Source of the DNA: Neobacillus sp. OS1-2
Lineage (GTDB): Bacteria > Bacillota > Bacilli > Bacillales > Cytobacillaceae
Direction: 5' to 3'
Assembly: GCF_030915505.1 (NCBI RefSeq)
Contig: NZ_CP133265.1
Span: forward strand, 4,182,001-4,246,000
Length of the DNA stretch: 64,000 bases
In this document: in pieces, positions 9,494 to 18,191 of the stretch
How positions within the stretch are numbered: position 1 is the stretch's first letter
Layout: every line of letters begins with the position of its first letter
Notes under the pieces: generated by a model
The model's database searches: none
The model's input: only the letters and a program-made list of their open reading frames with translations
What the model was told of the DNA's origin: nothing
Translations under genes and position numbers: made by a program

Positions 9494-9611
9494 AAGTAGA
9501 TTGATTGAAGATAAACAGTGTTACAACAAATTAGGATTTTAGTAGGCATTCTCCTGTAAAATTATCCATTCCATGTTTGGATTGAAGCCCATATTGGAGG
9601 GGAGAGTTGAT

Positions 9612-9728
9612 TTGTTCCAACTGAATACCATACAAATATTTCACCAACTGGATCCATATGGAGTGTGTAGTGGGGCTGGCTCTGTGACGCTCTGGAAACC
9701 TCCTAGAAATGTGCCTAAAAAAAATTAA
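9612..9728 (+). CDS. possible small protein of 38 residues
   Basis: A TTG at 9612 is preceded by GGAGGGGAG with a seven-base gap and opens a 38-residue frame (MFQLNTIQIFHQLDPYGVCS, then GAGSVTLWKPPRN). Nothing about the peptide is recognised. It could be a small gene at the end of the catabolic operon or a chance frame; the good ribosome site is the only support. Confidence 0.2.
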   Translation: MFQLNTIQIFHQLDPYGVCSGAGSVTLWKPPRNVPKKN

Positions 9729-10076
9729 TCATTCAAAACATGACCTGACTACCAATATTCCTTCACTTGCATGGCCCGCCCGGGGAGAGGGCCATGTCAA
9801 TTTAGGGAAAAGAGGTTTTCTTATGGGATAAGTTAGACACATGAAAAGTGTTTCCTATGCTTTTTGTTTCTGTTTCATATCAGTAGGCTACCGGTCCAAC
9901 AATTAAGAGGAGAATATAATGTTGGAATAATTCAAGCGTTTATAGTTCTAACCATTATTAGTTTATTTTATTAACTCAATGATTCACTTTTAAGTTACAT
10001 AAAAATCGTTATAAACCAAGTTAAGTGTGTACTTTTTAAAATTGTGAATTACGGATATTTATTATAGGGGTAAAAA
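9729..10076. other. intergenic region with one hairpin, no clear gene
   Basis: No coding frame of note. The inverted repeat CATGGCCC (9770-9777) / GGGCCATG (9789-9796) forms a stable hairpin, possibly ending transcription of the catabolic cluster although no clean T-run follows. The rest is AT-rich and leads into the tRNA-like sequence at 10077. Confidence 0.4.
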
Positions 10077-10162
10077 GGGAGCTGGTGTCCACCACAGTCT
10101 TCAAAACTGCTTGAGATCTGCGTGCCAGGTCTGGTGGGTTCGATTCCCACGCAGTCCCGCCA
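10077..10162 (+). tRNA. selenocysteine-tRNA-like sequence (anticodon TCA), 5' acceptor strand not matching
   Basis: A D-arm-like GGGAGCTGGTGTCC (10077-10090) is followed by the anticodon hairpin CAGT-CTTCAAA-ACTG (anticodon TCA), a long variable arm AGATCT/AGGTCT, a perfect T-arm GTGGG-TTCGATT-CCCAC, the eight-base acceptor strand GCAGTCCC, discriminator G and encoded CCA. Eight-base acceptor, long variable arm and TCA anticodon are the marks of tRNA-Sec. However, the complementary GGGACTGC is missing: the bases before the D-arm read GGGGTAAAAA and pair poorly. It is therefore either a 5'-damaged selC copy, an attachment-site remnant, or an unusual tRNA with a minimal D-arm. No selA, selB or selD lies in this window. 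Confidence 0.55.
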
Positions 10163-10279
10163 ATTCAACGTTTTCAAGGGTTACTTATAAATTTCTAATT
10201 TTTGTGACACACACGGATTCTTTACCATTTAGACTAAGGTTGTGTGAGATCGAAAACACATGTCCGGGTGTGTCCTGTG

Positions 10280-10313
10280 CCTTCAAATTATAATAATTTG
10301 GAGGATTTTTTTT
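10280..10313 (+). terminator. strong intrinsic terminator downstream of the tRNA-like sequence
   Basis: CCTTCAAATT (10280-10289) pairs over its full ten bases (one G-T) with AATTTGGAGG (10295-10304) around a five-base loop, followed by eight Ts. It would end a transcript coming from the tRNA-like region. Confidence 0.8.
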
Positions 10314-10934
10314 GTTTGAAAAAACAAACAAAAAAGGGTAGAAGGAAGCATTTTCAAGACATTAAAGTCGAAAATGGATGTGGAGGTTTGTTTACCTGTT
10401 TTTCTTCGTGAATACAATGTTTAGAATCAGGAACTGGAAGAGAGAGGATGTTTTAATTCTGTCTTTAATTTATAAAATGGATGGAAATTGTAGGGAGAGA
10501 TCCCCGATGAAATGAAGAGTTAATTTGCCGGGGATTAGACCCTTTTTCCTTTTTTTTAATTAATATAAAAACACCTTCAAATACCGTTCATGATTGACTG
10601 TGCAAGTCAAAAAATGATCAGTCTCTACTTGATACCGAGTCTTAAGCATATTAATCAGCTACTCTTCCTTTACATTTATTTGCCGTAATGAAGAATAATC
10701 AATTCTTCCATCCATATTACTTTCTCTTTTGATTGATTTAAAATAGTTAAAGGAATGGGAGAAACATTTTCTCTTATGGTAAGAGAGTTCGATTAAACTT
10801 CAAATTTTCACCTTCTATATCGATTAGTATAAATTAAAATGTTTATTTTTATCTCTAGTGCTAAAATAATGGTAATATATTAAGCGTTTTACAAAAATAT
10901 GATACCCCTACTTGTAATAGAGGAGAGAATGAAA
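10314..10934. other. intergenic region, weak hairpin and a short minus-strand frame
   Basis: AT-rich and without a convincing gene. TCCCCG (10501-10506) pairs with CGGGGA (10529-10534) and a T-rich run follows, a weak terminator. On the minus strand an ATG at 10649 opens a 29-residue frame ending at 10560 (MLKTRYQVETDHFLTC...), which may be a gene relic. Promoter elements for the MazG-like gene should lie in the last 100 bases but are not sharply defined. Confidence 0.35.
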
Positions 10935-11249
10935 ATGAATGAAATCAAACAGAAAGTGTTAGCATTTCGTGATGAAAGAGAATGGAAACAGTATCATAAT
11001 GAAAAAGATTTGGCTATTTCTATTTCTCTCGAGGCAAACGAATTGCTGGAAAATTTCCAATGGAAAACAAGTGAAGAAGCAATCGCTGTATCCAAGCAAA
11101 ACATAAAAGAGGAAATGGCAGATATTTTAATATATCTTGTCCAACTTGCTGATAAGCTAGAAATTGATCTTGAAGAGGAAGTTTTAAACAAGCTGGTTAA
11201 AAACGCGATTAAATATCCAGTGAATAGAAGTGAGGAAAAGGTTAAATGA
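10935..11249 (+). CDS. MazG-like nucleotide pyrophosphohydrolase
   Basis: About 104 residues. The pattern SLEANELLENFQWK near residues 30-43 and EEMADILIYLVQLADKL near 62-78 gives the EExxE and ExxD metal-binding motifs of the all-alpha NTP pyrophosphatase (MazG) fold, which hydrolyses nucleoside triphosphates to monophosphates. The ATG at 10935 is chosen because GGAGAG lies seven to eight bases upstream; an ATG at 10929 is too close. The stop overlaps the start of the next gene (ATGA), so it is co-translated with the nuclease-helicase. Single-domain relatives occur in phages and in mobile defence cassettes. Confidence 0.9.
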   Translation: MNEIKQKVLAFRDEREWKQYHNEKDLAISISLEANELLENFQWKTSEEAIAVSKQNIKEEMADILIYLVQLADKLEIDLEEEVLNKLVKNAIKYPVNRSEEKVK

Positions 11250-13093
11250 TTATTTACAATGAGACCTCTTCAAGTTTTTTAAACCATATTTATGAAAATA
11301 AAATTGGATACGTTCTCAAGGAAAACGTTCTGGCAAAAATGAACAAAGTCGTTTCGGGGAGTGAATTACGATCCTGGGAAAATTCACTTCCCCAAATGGC
11401 AAAAGTAATTAGGGATGCCGATTTAAAAGAGGATACACATGTGTTATTAGAATATAAGCTGCCATCCTCTGAAAAAAGAATCGACTTTCTCGTGGCGGGA
11501 CAGGACGAACAGGGTACAAAAAATGCAATCATTATTGAGTTGAAACAATGGCAGAAGGCAAAAGTGGCCGAAGGGGATGGAATTGTTCGGACATTTCTAG
11601 GCGGCAGGGATCGGGAAACGGTTCATCCCGCCTATCAAGCATCTTCCTATAAGAGATATTTGCAGAATTTCAATGAGTCCTTATACAGTGACTCCACATC
11701 GATACAGCTTCACTCATGTGCCTATTTACATAATTATATTATGGCAAGTATGGGAGAGCCACTGCTGGATAAGCGTTACAGCAGTTATCTACAGGAATCT
11801 CCTGTGTATTTTCAATTCAATGATCGGGACTTGGCAAAGAATATCCGAAAGTTGGTTTCAAAAGGGAATGGTAGGGAAATTGCTGAAACTATAGAAAATG
11901 GAAAAATCAGACCTTCTAAAAAATTAGTTGAAACGGTAGGATCACTCATTGAAGGTAATGAAGAGTTCGAACTACTCGATGAGCAAAAGGTTGCCTATGA
12001 AAAAGTAGTGAGCAAATATAACCAATTTAAAGCACAAACAGATCAAAAACATGTCATTATTATAAAAGGTGGCCCAGGTACTGGGAAATCAGTCATTGGA
12101 TTAAACTTAATGAGTTATATGCTAAAGTCGAAAGCGTACGTGGAATATATAACACCTAACCAAGCATTTAGGGAAGTACTCCGTAAAAAACTAATTGGAT
12201 CTTCAGGTCATGTGGAAGTGAGAGATTTATTTAAAGGGTCTGCATCCTACGTGCATGCACCTGAAAATTATTTTGATGTCCTTATTTGTGATGAAGCACA
12301 TCGACTAAAAGAGCAAGGACATATGAAAAAGAAGATTGAAGGAGAAAATCAAGTTACACAAATCATTCGATCCTCACGAATAAGCGTATTCTTCATTGAT
12401 GATTTTCAGAAAATCTCAAAAAAAGACATTGGAAGTGTAAAAGAGGTAGAAAAAGAGGCAGCCAGATTCGGAGCAGATATACATACGGTTGAACTTGAAT
12501 CACAATACCGCTGTTCAGGATCAGGAAATTATATCTCATGGCTTAATAGCATTCTAAACAATGACCAGGAAACATTTAAGCTAGAAGGCGATTTTGATTT
12601 CAAATTGGTTTCCAGCCCTCAACAATTGAAAGAGGAAATAGTTGATAAACGTGGGGGTAGATTGTTAGCAGGTTACGCCTGGGATTGGACAAAAAATGTT
12701 GTGAATGGAAAGCTTGCTGATGATGTTGTCATCGAGGAGCATAACTTTGCTTTGCCATGGAATGATCCAAATAGAATTGACTGGGCCATTCATCCAGAAT
12801 GTGCAAACCAAATCGGGTGTATACACACAGTTCAAGGCCTAGAAATGGATTATGTTGGTGTGATTATTGGAAAGGATTTAGGTTTTGATGAAGATACCCA
12901 AAAGCTCATTGTTAGAAGAGACGAGTTTAAGGATAAAGGAGCAAAACCGGCAAAACCAAAGAAAGGCGAGGTTGACCCGCTCGTTGACCTTGTTCGGAAT
13001 ACATACAAAACGTTAATGACTAGAGGAATGAAGGGGTGTTCCGTTTATTGTTGCGATAAGGGGTTGGAAGGATTTATCCGATCACAAATCTAG
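11246..13093 (+). CDS. nuclease-helicase: PD-(D/E)XK-like N-terminus plus DUF2075 P-loop ATPase
   Basis: 615 residues. The first 110 contain RIDFLVAG followed by AIIIELKQWQ, the D...ExK pattern of PD-(D/E)XK nucleases. The rest is a DUF2075-type superfamily 1 ATPase: Walker A GGPGTGKS near residue 276, Walker B LICDEAHR near 348, a glutamine/arginine motif (ESQYRCSGS) and a late helicase-like motif (IGCIHTVQGLEMDYVGV). It probably acts on DNA or RNA with the MazG-like partner translated immediately before it. The two-gene unit lies between tRNA relics and IS debris and is best read as a mobile, possibly antiviral, cassette; that role is inference. Confidence 0.88.
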   Translation: MIIYNETSSSFLNHIYENKIGYVLKENVLAKMNKVVSGSELRSWENSLPQMAKVIRDADLKEDTHVLLEYKLPSSEKRIDFLVAGQDEQGTKNAIIIELKQWQKAKVAEGDGIVRTFLGGRDRETVHPAYQASSYKRYLQNFNESLYSDSTSIQLHSCAYLHNYIMASMGEPLLDKRYSSYLQESPVYFQFNDRDLAKNIRKLVSKGNGREIAETIENGKIRPSKKLVETVGSLIEGNEEFELLDEQKVAYEKVVSKYNQFKAQTDQKHVIIIKGGPGTGKSVIGLNLMSYMLKSKAYVEYITPNQAFREVLRKKLIGSSGHVEVRDLFKGSASYVHAPENYFDVLICDEAHRLKEQGHMKKKIEGENQVTQIIRSSRISVFFIDDFQKISKKDIGSVKEVEKEAARFGADIHTVELESQYRCSGSGNYISWLNSILNNDQETFKLEGDFDFKLVSSPQQLKEEIVDKRGGRLLAGYAWDWTKNVVNGKLADDVVIEEHNFALPWNDPNRIDWAIHPECANQIGCIHTVQGLEMDYVGVIIGKDLGFDEDTQKLIVRRDEFKDKGAKPAKPKKGEVDPLVDLVRNTYKTLMTRGMKGCSVYCCDKGLEGFIRSQI

Positions 13094-13180
13094 ACAAAAA
13101 TAATCGAGGGCACCCTCTAAAAGAATGCTAATATACTTGAGTGTCAATATTGATTTTGTTTGATTCCTAATCATTCCCAC

Positions 13181-13227
13181 CAACCTTGACAGGGTTGAGG
13201 TCGGGGGTTCGAACCCCTAACAGGTCA
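13181..13227 (+). pseudogene. 3' half of a tRNA-Val(GAC)-like gene
   Basis: CAACC-TTGACAG-GGTTG folds as an anticodon arm with anticodon GAC. AGGTC follows as variable loop, then GGGGG-TTCGAAC-CCCTA as a slightly mismatched T-arm, then ACAGGTC-A as acceptor strand. No D-arm and no matching 5' acceptor strand is found upstream. Such 3' tRNA halves are typical of integration sites. It abuts an IS1182 remnant. Confidence 0.45.
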
Positions 13228-13510
13228 TCTTAAACCGGCGTTCATAGTTTTTACCGAAAGAGGAGAAGTGCGGTACCTTATCATGGAATCCATACCCAAG
13301 AAACCAACGATAAGCTAGGTTCGTTTCAATTTCTTCTATATTAGTAGTATCATCATTATACAAAAAACTGTAGTCAAATCCCCCGAAAATGGAGGATTTG
13401 TCTACAGTCTGAAAGAAGTCTAATTCACATTTGCGAATTAGACTTCTTTTTAAATTTCTATTAACCGTTTTGTCCTCATCAACCGAACCCGTTAAGTAAA
13501 TCTGGGACAT
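13217..13510 (-). pseudogene. IS1182-family transposase remnant
   Basis: A 97-residue frame whose middle, VDKSSIFGGFDYSFLY, and end, IEEIETNLAYRWFLGYGFHD followed by KVPHFSSFGKNYERRF, match the N-terminal part of IS1182-type transposases. About 50 residues usually found between these two blocks are missing, and the protein stops at the tRNA-like fragment, far short of the normal 450 or so residues. The IS is therefore internally deleted and truncated. No terminal repeats were identified. Confidence 0.75.
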
Positions 13511-13549
13511 TGTTTTTTTATTTCATCTTGACCTTATGGGCAATGAAGA

Positions 13550-15232
13550 TTAACACCAGTGTTTCAATTTAGAGGTTTTACCGATTCCAGGGTTAAAGCT
13601 GTTGGTTGGGTCGCTTTTTTTGTAGTGATCAACCAGTGTTGGTGCGGCTTCATAGAGATGGCCGACATTATGCTCCGCTGGATAAATCGCACCGCGCTCA
13701 TCGAGAAGCTTCAGCATTTTTTCCTTCAAGGCATGTGCATCGACGCCTTTTTTCACGATATAGTCTTGATGCAGCACGTGGCAAAGGAAATGTCCGTAGT
13801 AAAGCTTGTGCTCAATCTGGCTCGAGATTTCCTCGGGCAGCTTTTCAAACCAGTCCATATCATTGCGACGTAGGGCAATATCAAGCGCCAAAATATCTTC
13901 AACTTCGTCTTGATGCACCTCCTGGAAGCGAATCGCTGCGCCTGCCGCTACAAACCGATGCAAGAAAGCATCCGCTCCTTCTTCCGGCGTGCAAACAAAG
14001 TAATCACCCTCAGCTTCTTTAAATAGCTCCTTCAGATAGGCCTCCGCCTCGGCATTGCCGTCTCCAGACATTTTGAGCAACAGATGGTGCTCATACTTTT
14101 CACGGAATTCTTCCATCCTTTTTGGCAAATGGTTCGGGAAAAGATAGCTGAGTTTTTGCAAGATACGGTCAGGAAGATACGGCTTGAAGATTTTCATTTT
14201 GTCCAAAATCCGCTCCGCGTCCGCTTTCAACCCAAAAAGAAAAGGCAACCGGTCAGTTCCAAGTTTTTTGATGACAATGAATGAATCTTTGCCGTATTTT
14301 TTGGCGATGTCATAGATTTCACGATGCATGTATTCGCCGGCGACAGGGAGATTTTTGAACTCCGACAGTGCTTTTCTCCGAATCATTTCTAATACACTTG
14401 GTTTATTGGTCCCGATGTAGAAGACCTTTTCGTTTTGTTCTTTCGGGAAAGTATCGAGTCTTACGGTGAATACGGCAATTTTGCCGGCTGACCCTGAAGC
14501 TTCATAAAGCTGATTAGGATCGGCATTGTATCTAGCCGGGCTATCTGCATCAATTTCGCGCACCCGCTTTTGATAAGTATAATTATGCCCGTGTTTTGGA
14601 GAATCTGGGACAGCATTCGGATCAAAATTTCCGGCATCAAGATTGGCAACAATTTGCTCAGGAGTATCGCCTAAATCGATACCAAGGTGATTCACCAGCT
14701 GCAGCTCGCCATTTTCGTTAACTCTGGCAAATAGCGACATCTCCGTATAGGCAGGGCCCCGTTTGACGAGCGAGCCGCCCGAGTTATTGCATATCCCGCC
14801 GATGGCAGACGCACCTAGACAAGAAGAGCCAATCACAGAATGCGGCTCTCGCCCAAGCGGTTTCAATGCATTTTCAAGTGTATAGAGTGTTGTACCCGGA
14901 AAAGCCAAAACTTGAGTGCCTTGGTTGAGTAACTGAACGTGTTTAATCCTTGTGGTTGATACAATGATGACCTCACGATCATAACCGTCTGCGGGAATTG
15001 ATCCTTCGGTCAAACTTGTATTTGCCGCTTGCATAATGACAATTTTATCAAATTTGACGGCTGTTTTCAGGATCTGCCAGAGCTCTGTCAAATTTCCTGG
15101 CTTGACCACAGCTAGTGCATCCCCACGTCCCGAGCGATAACCTTTACGATAACGCAGGGTTTTTGAGGGATTGGTAATGACATATTTATGACCTGAAATT
15201 GCTTCAAGTTCTGTGATGCATGGATTTTTCAT
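13550..15232 (-). CDS. dld: quinone-dependent D-lactate dehydrogenase
   Basis: 560 residues, the length of the Escherichia coli Dld family. It begins with an FAD-binding PCMH-type domain (VIMQAANTSLTEGSIP near 70-85; GSSCLGASAIGGICNNSGGS near 139-158) and continues with the membrane-associated Dld C-terminal part (GDGNAEAEAYLKELFKEAEG, AEHNVGHLY). It oxidises D-lactate to pyruvate and passes electrons to the membrane quinone pool. AGGAGGCAGTAGC precedes the ATG on the minus strand. It stands alone, convergent with the cassette to its left in the window. In Gram-positives this enzyme is less usual than NAD-dependent LDH, but the match is clear. Confidence 0.93.
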   Translation of the reverse strand: MKNPCITELEAISGHKYVITNPSKTLRYRKGYRSGRGDALAVVKPGNLTELWQILKTAVKFDKIVIMQAANTSLTEGSIPADGYDREVIIVSTTRIKHVQLLNQGTQVLAFPGTTLYTLENALKPLGREPHSVIGSSCLGASAIGGICNNSGGSLVKRGPAYTEMSLFARVNENGELQLVNHLGIDLGDTPEQIVANLDAGNFDPNAVPDSPKHGHNYTYQKRVREIDADSPARYNADPNQLYEASGSAGKIAVFTVRLDTFPKEQNEKVFYIGTNKPSVLEMIRRKALSEFKNLPVAGEYMHREIYDIAKKYGKDSFIVIKKLGTDRLPFLFGLKADAERILDKMKIFKPYLPDRILQKLSYLFPNHLPKRMEEFREKYEHHLLLKMSGDGNAEAEAYLKELFKEAEGDYFVCTPEEGADAFLHRFVAAGAAIRFQEVHQDEVEDILALDIALRRNDMDWFEKLPEEISSQIEHKLYYGHFLCHVLHQDYIVKKGVDAHALKEKMLKLLDERGAIYPAEHNVGHLYEAAPTLVDHYKKSDPTNSFNPGIGKTSKLKHWC

Positions 15233-15711
15233 GCTACTGCCTCCTAAATATGAAAAGATTTGCTTACAAAAGGACTCCCGAAGTCGAAAGCGATTGCAAC
15301 CTCGCGTGATTCAAAAACTTTGTTAAACTTTTGCTACAAATCAATTATTCTATTGATATAATAAAACTAAATTAAAAACATATCAACCGGAAATATCGGT
15401 AAAAAGTGATGTTCGAAAGCTTAAATTACTTGGTAAATTAAAATCCGAAGGTCACCTGTTATCTGAAATCAAAGATATATTATTAATTAAATCGTTATGG
15501 GATGTTATTGGTAGAGGTAATGATAAAAATTGTATTTTTGATAGATTAAAACTAAATTGAGGTTAGTCATCATTTACGTGCTAATCCTTTTCTAAAAACT
15601 ACTATACATAGTTTCCAGGAAGTTATGGTCAGTCACCCTGTTTAAGGTTCACATCACCGGGGGACTGACCTCTTTTATGTAAATGTTAAAAAAACTGGTT
15701 GCCGGTGTTTT
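15233..15711. other. intergenic region with a gene relic and an inverted repeat
   Basis: On the plus strand, 15408-15560 reads as coding-like text without a start (DVRKLKLLGKLKSEGHLLSE, then IKDILLIKSLWDVI); it resembles part of a MerR-type regulator but is too short to name. GGTCAGTC (15627-15634) pairs with GACTGACC (15663-15670). The second arm belongs to the motif CCGGGGGACTGACC, which recurs at 25193. Confidence 0.35.
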
Positions 15712-15725
15712 TATTGTGACTTGAA

Positions 15726-16214
15726 TTAAATCTTTGTTAGGTATTCATCTAATTGATAAAAGGTTCCGGCATATCCTTCCTGAGCCATCTCTTTTGAATC
15801 CTCGAAGGTTTTAAGCTCTTCCTCTGTTGGGGATACGGGCTCCACCATCATGGTAAGAGTGGTTTTTCCTTCGTCTTCGGTGAGCGTAATGGTGTTCAGC
15901 GTTTCCATCGGCCAATTTGCGTCAAAGGGTGCACGTACATTGGTACCTTCTGCATCAGAAAAGAAACTGGCGTAAACGATTTTTTCTGGCGCAATCATTT
16001 CACCGTATACAAACTTAACCCACATTCTATCGCCGTCTGCAGGTTTCTGGCTGTAGTGGAAGACACCGCCCGGACTGAAATCTGCTTTAGAAACCTCGAA
16101 TGTCCAACCTTTTGGCCCCCACCAGTTCTTTAGGTGTTCTGAATCAGTTAATGCCTGGAAGACAAGCTCACGCGGGGCATTGAAAGTATGTATAGTTTTG
16201 ATTTGAGTTGACAT
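15726..16214 (-). CDS. SRPBCC domain protein (AHSA1-like)
   Basis: About 162 residues of the START/Bet v1-like superfamily. Landmarks are TFNAPRELVFQALTDSEHLKNW near the N-terminus, WWGPKGWTFEV, then TLTEDEGKTTLTMMVEPVSP and a final helix (EEMAQEGYAGTFYQLDEYL pattern). Members bind hydrophobic ligands or co-chaperone Hsp90; the precise role here is unknown. The start at 16214 is preferred over the ATG at 16220 because TTGGAGGA lies eight bases before it. Divergent from the ECF sigma operon. Confidence 0.9.
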   Translation of the reverse strand: MSTQIKTIHTFNAPRELVFQALTDSEHLKNWWGPKGWTFEVSKADFSPGGVFHYSQKPADGDRMWVKFVYGEMIAPEKIVYASFFSDAEGTNVRAPFDANWPMETLNTITLTEDEGKTTLTMMVEPVSPTEEELKTFEDSKEMAQEGYAGTFYQLDEYLTKI

Positions 16215-16366
16215 TGTCATTCCTCCAATTAGTTAAAGTTTACTCTCTTTATCTTCTCTATTATAGGTCCTGCAAATAACGATCAGAAATATTTTTTTCG
16301 AAAAAGTTGTAACGAATCATGTAGTAAAGGTATTAATAGTAAGAACAGCGGGAGAGAGAGGGCGTT

Positions 16367-16861
16367 ATGAAGAAGCTTGAAGAAGAATATGAAGAAATCC
16401 AACCGAAAATCTATGCGTTTTTCTATGCCAAGACAGGTAATTCGGCAACTGCTCAAGATCTTTGCCATGATACCTTTTATGAGGCGTGTAAAAACATCGC
16501 ATCATTTAATGGCCATTCCACCTTATCGACTTGGATGTTTTCAATTGCTACGAACTTATTGAAGAAGCATTACCGCAAAAACAAGTACCAGCTTAGTTTA
16601 ATGCAAAAACTCTCCTTGGTGCCAGAAACGGAAATCCATTCATTAGAAGAGCTAGCAGAAATCAAGGAGGATACGAGGAAACTGTTGTATCATATTTCAA
16701 AGTTGGAAGATTCAGAGAGAGAAATTGTATTGTTACGCATCTATGGGGAGCTGAGTTTTGCAGAGATTGGCGCATTAATCGGCAAATCTGAAAATTATGC
16801 ACGCGTAACCTTTCATCGCTTGAAATTGAGAATTCAAAAAACAATGGAGGTGTCTTTATGA
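16367..16861 (+). CDS. ECF-type RNA polymerase sigma factor
   Basis: 164 residues with sigma region 2 (YAFFYAKTGNSATAQDLCHD, then TWMFSIATNLLKKHYRK) and region 4 (LEDSEREIVLLRIYGELSFA, then EIGALIGKSENYARVTFHRL), with nothing between but a short linker, as in extracytoplasmic-function sigma factors. It directs RNA polymerase to a stress or envelope regulon. The stop overlaps the start of the anti-sigma gene, giving the usual sigma/anti-sigma coupling. A GAGAGGG ribosome site precedes the ATG. Confidence 0.95.
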   Translation: MKKLEEEYEEIQPKIYAFFYAKTGNSATAQDLCHDTFYEACKNIASFNGHSTLSTWMFSIATNLLKKHYRKNKYQLSLMQKLSLVPETEIHSLEELAEIKEDTRKLLYHISKLEDSEREIVLLRIYGELSFAEIGALIGKSENYARVTFHRLKLRIQKTMEVSL

Positions 16862-17403
16862 AAACAAATTGTGCGGTGACGCAAGATTTATTGCCTTTAT
16901 ACGAAGAGGAATTATTGCAGCCGGATACGCAACGGTTTGTTGAGGAACATTTACAAAGCTGCCAGGAATGTTGGAAGATAGCGGAACAATCACAGATTCC
17001 ATTGCCTTCAAAAGTTAATCCCGGAAGTTCTCCAAAAAAGATGATACGGAAAATAACGGTGAAATTGACGACGATTCAAATTTTCTTTGTGGCCATTGCG
17101 TTTGTGCTAGCAATGAGCACAACCGTTATGAATGACAATCGGGACTTTATCCTAACCTATACCATTTTAGGAGTGGCCGTATATCTGTTTTACCGTTCAG
17201 TCCTTGTTGCCATATTACTTGCAGCCGTGCCGAACTTCATATGGAATTGCCTGCTGTATATGACGGATATATTCAGAGACTACTATGCCGATAGTTTTTT
17301 CGAAGCTTTAGGAATGGCATTGATCAATCTAGCGACACATCTGCTATTTACGGTGATCGGAATTGCCATCGGTTTTTGTATTCGTAAAATAATGGAGGAA
17401 TAA
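16858..17403 (+). CDS. membrane anti-sigma factor with zinc-finger (ZAS) domain
   Basis: 181 residues. Cys5 and the HxxxCxxC motif (His31, Cys35, Cys38 in EEHLQSCQEC) form the zinc-binding anti-sigma domain that holds an ECF sigma factor. About four hydrophobic segments follow (from about residue 75 to the end), anchoring it in the membrane. It overlaps the sigma gene by four bases and is expected to sequester it until a signal is sensed. The multi-pass C-terminal part is longer than in single-pass anti-sigma factors, suggesting a membrane-sensing role. Confidence 0.92.
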   Translation: MKTNCAVTQDLLPLYEEELLQPDTQRFVEEHLQSCQECWKIAEQSQIPLPSKVNPGSSPKKMIRKITVKLTTIQIFFVAIAFVLAMSTTVMNDNRDFILTYTILGVAVYLFYRSVLVAILLAAVPNFIWNCLLYMTDIFRDYYADSFFEALGMALINLATHLLFTVIGIAIGFCIRKIMEE

Positions 17404-18092
17404 TGATTATGAAAAAGAAAATACTCTATAGTTTGCTTGCCGTTTCGTTGATTGGACTAGTTCTGGTCATCTACATACAAGCTGGCGGAAATCCAATTAA
17501 TAAAAACAAAGCAAAAGAAAACCTAACGGCGTATTTAAAAGAAACCTATCCAGATATGGACTACGAAATTAAACGATCGGTAAAATATGTCAGCATCGAT
17601 GATAGCTACCGTTTTAGAGTCTTAACAAAGGACCCATTAGGGGTGGAAACAATTTATCTATTCGATGTCTACAACTACAAACCTTTCAAAGTGTTCAATG
17701 ATACCATTCATAAGTCGAGGATCGATAAAGATTCTTCAAAAAAGTTAAATGCGCAGGCAGAGCAATATATTAAAACCCTGCTCCAGAAAAAAGTGCCGGA
17801 AGTCAATCAAGTAGATACCGATGTGGAGGTATACAACAACGATGCAACAAAATGGACACCACAGCTGAAAACACCAAAGCCCATCCTCATTATGCTGGAA
17901 ATTGATAAAGGGAATGTTACAAAAGAGCAGATGCTTCAGCAGTGCAAGACCATGCAGGAGCTATTGAATAACGAATCGATCGATTATTATATGACCGAGG
18001 CGGGGTATCGCAGTATCGTGAACGGGGAAGAGAATTATGAGTATGTTAGCTTTACTCCAAAACAGAAACTGACGATCAGTGATATAAATTAA
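17403..18092 (+). CDS. membrane-anchored YfjL-like protein
   Basis: 229 residues with one N-terminal membrane helix (ILYSLLAVSLIGLVLVIYI) and a mainly extracellular domain with LTAYLKETYPDMDYEIKRSV. The layout resembles the YfjL-like proteins of Bacillus, which often follow ECF sigma/anti-sigma pairs. It begins immediately at the anti-sigma stop (TAATG); a second ATG at 17409 is also possible since GGAGG lies ten bases before it. Probably a target or sensor of the sigma system, but its biochemical function is unknown. Confidence 0.8.
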   Translation: MIMKKKILYSLLAVSLIGLVLVIYIQAGGNPINKNKAKENLTAYLKETYPDMDYEIKRSVKYVSIDDSYRFRVLTKDPLGVETIYLFDVYNYKPFKVFNDTIHKSRIDKDSSKKLNAQAEQYIKTLLQKKVPEVNQVDTDVEVYNNDATKWTPQLKTPKPILIMLEIDKGNVTKEQMLQQCKTMQELLNNESIDYYMTEAGYRSIVNGEENYEYVSFTPKQKLTISDIN

Positions 18093-18191
18093 TATAAAGC
18101 ATAAAGATTTATAAAATCGAAATGAGAGAAATAATGGTTTAGGTGGGAGACTTCTTCCACCATAAAGAAGTAAGATAGATTTTTCTGACCA

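Noticed and set aside
10111..10293. Plus-strand frame of 60 residues
   Set aside because: It runs straight through the tRNA-Sec-like sequence and has no ribosome site.
13559..14022. Two overlapping plus-strand frames of 104 and 138 residues
   Set aside because: Both are antisense to the well-supported D-lactate dehydrogenase gene.
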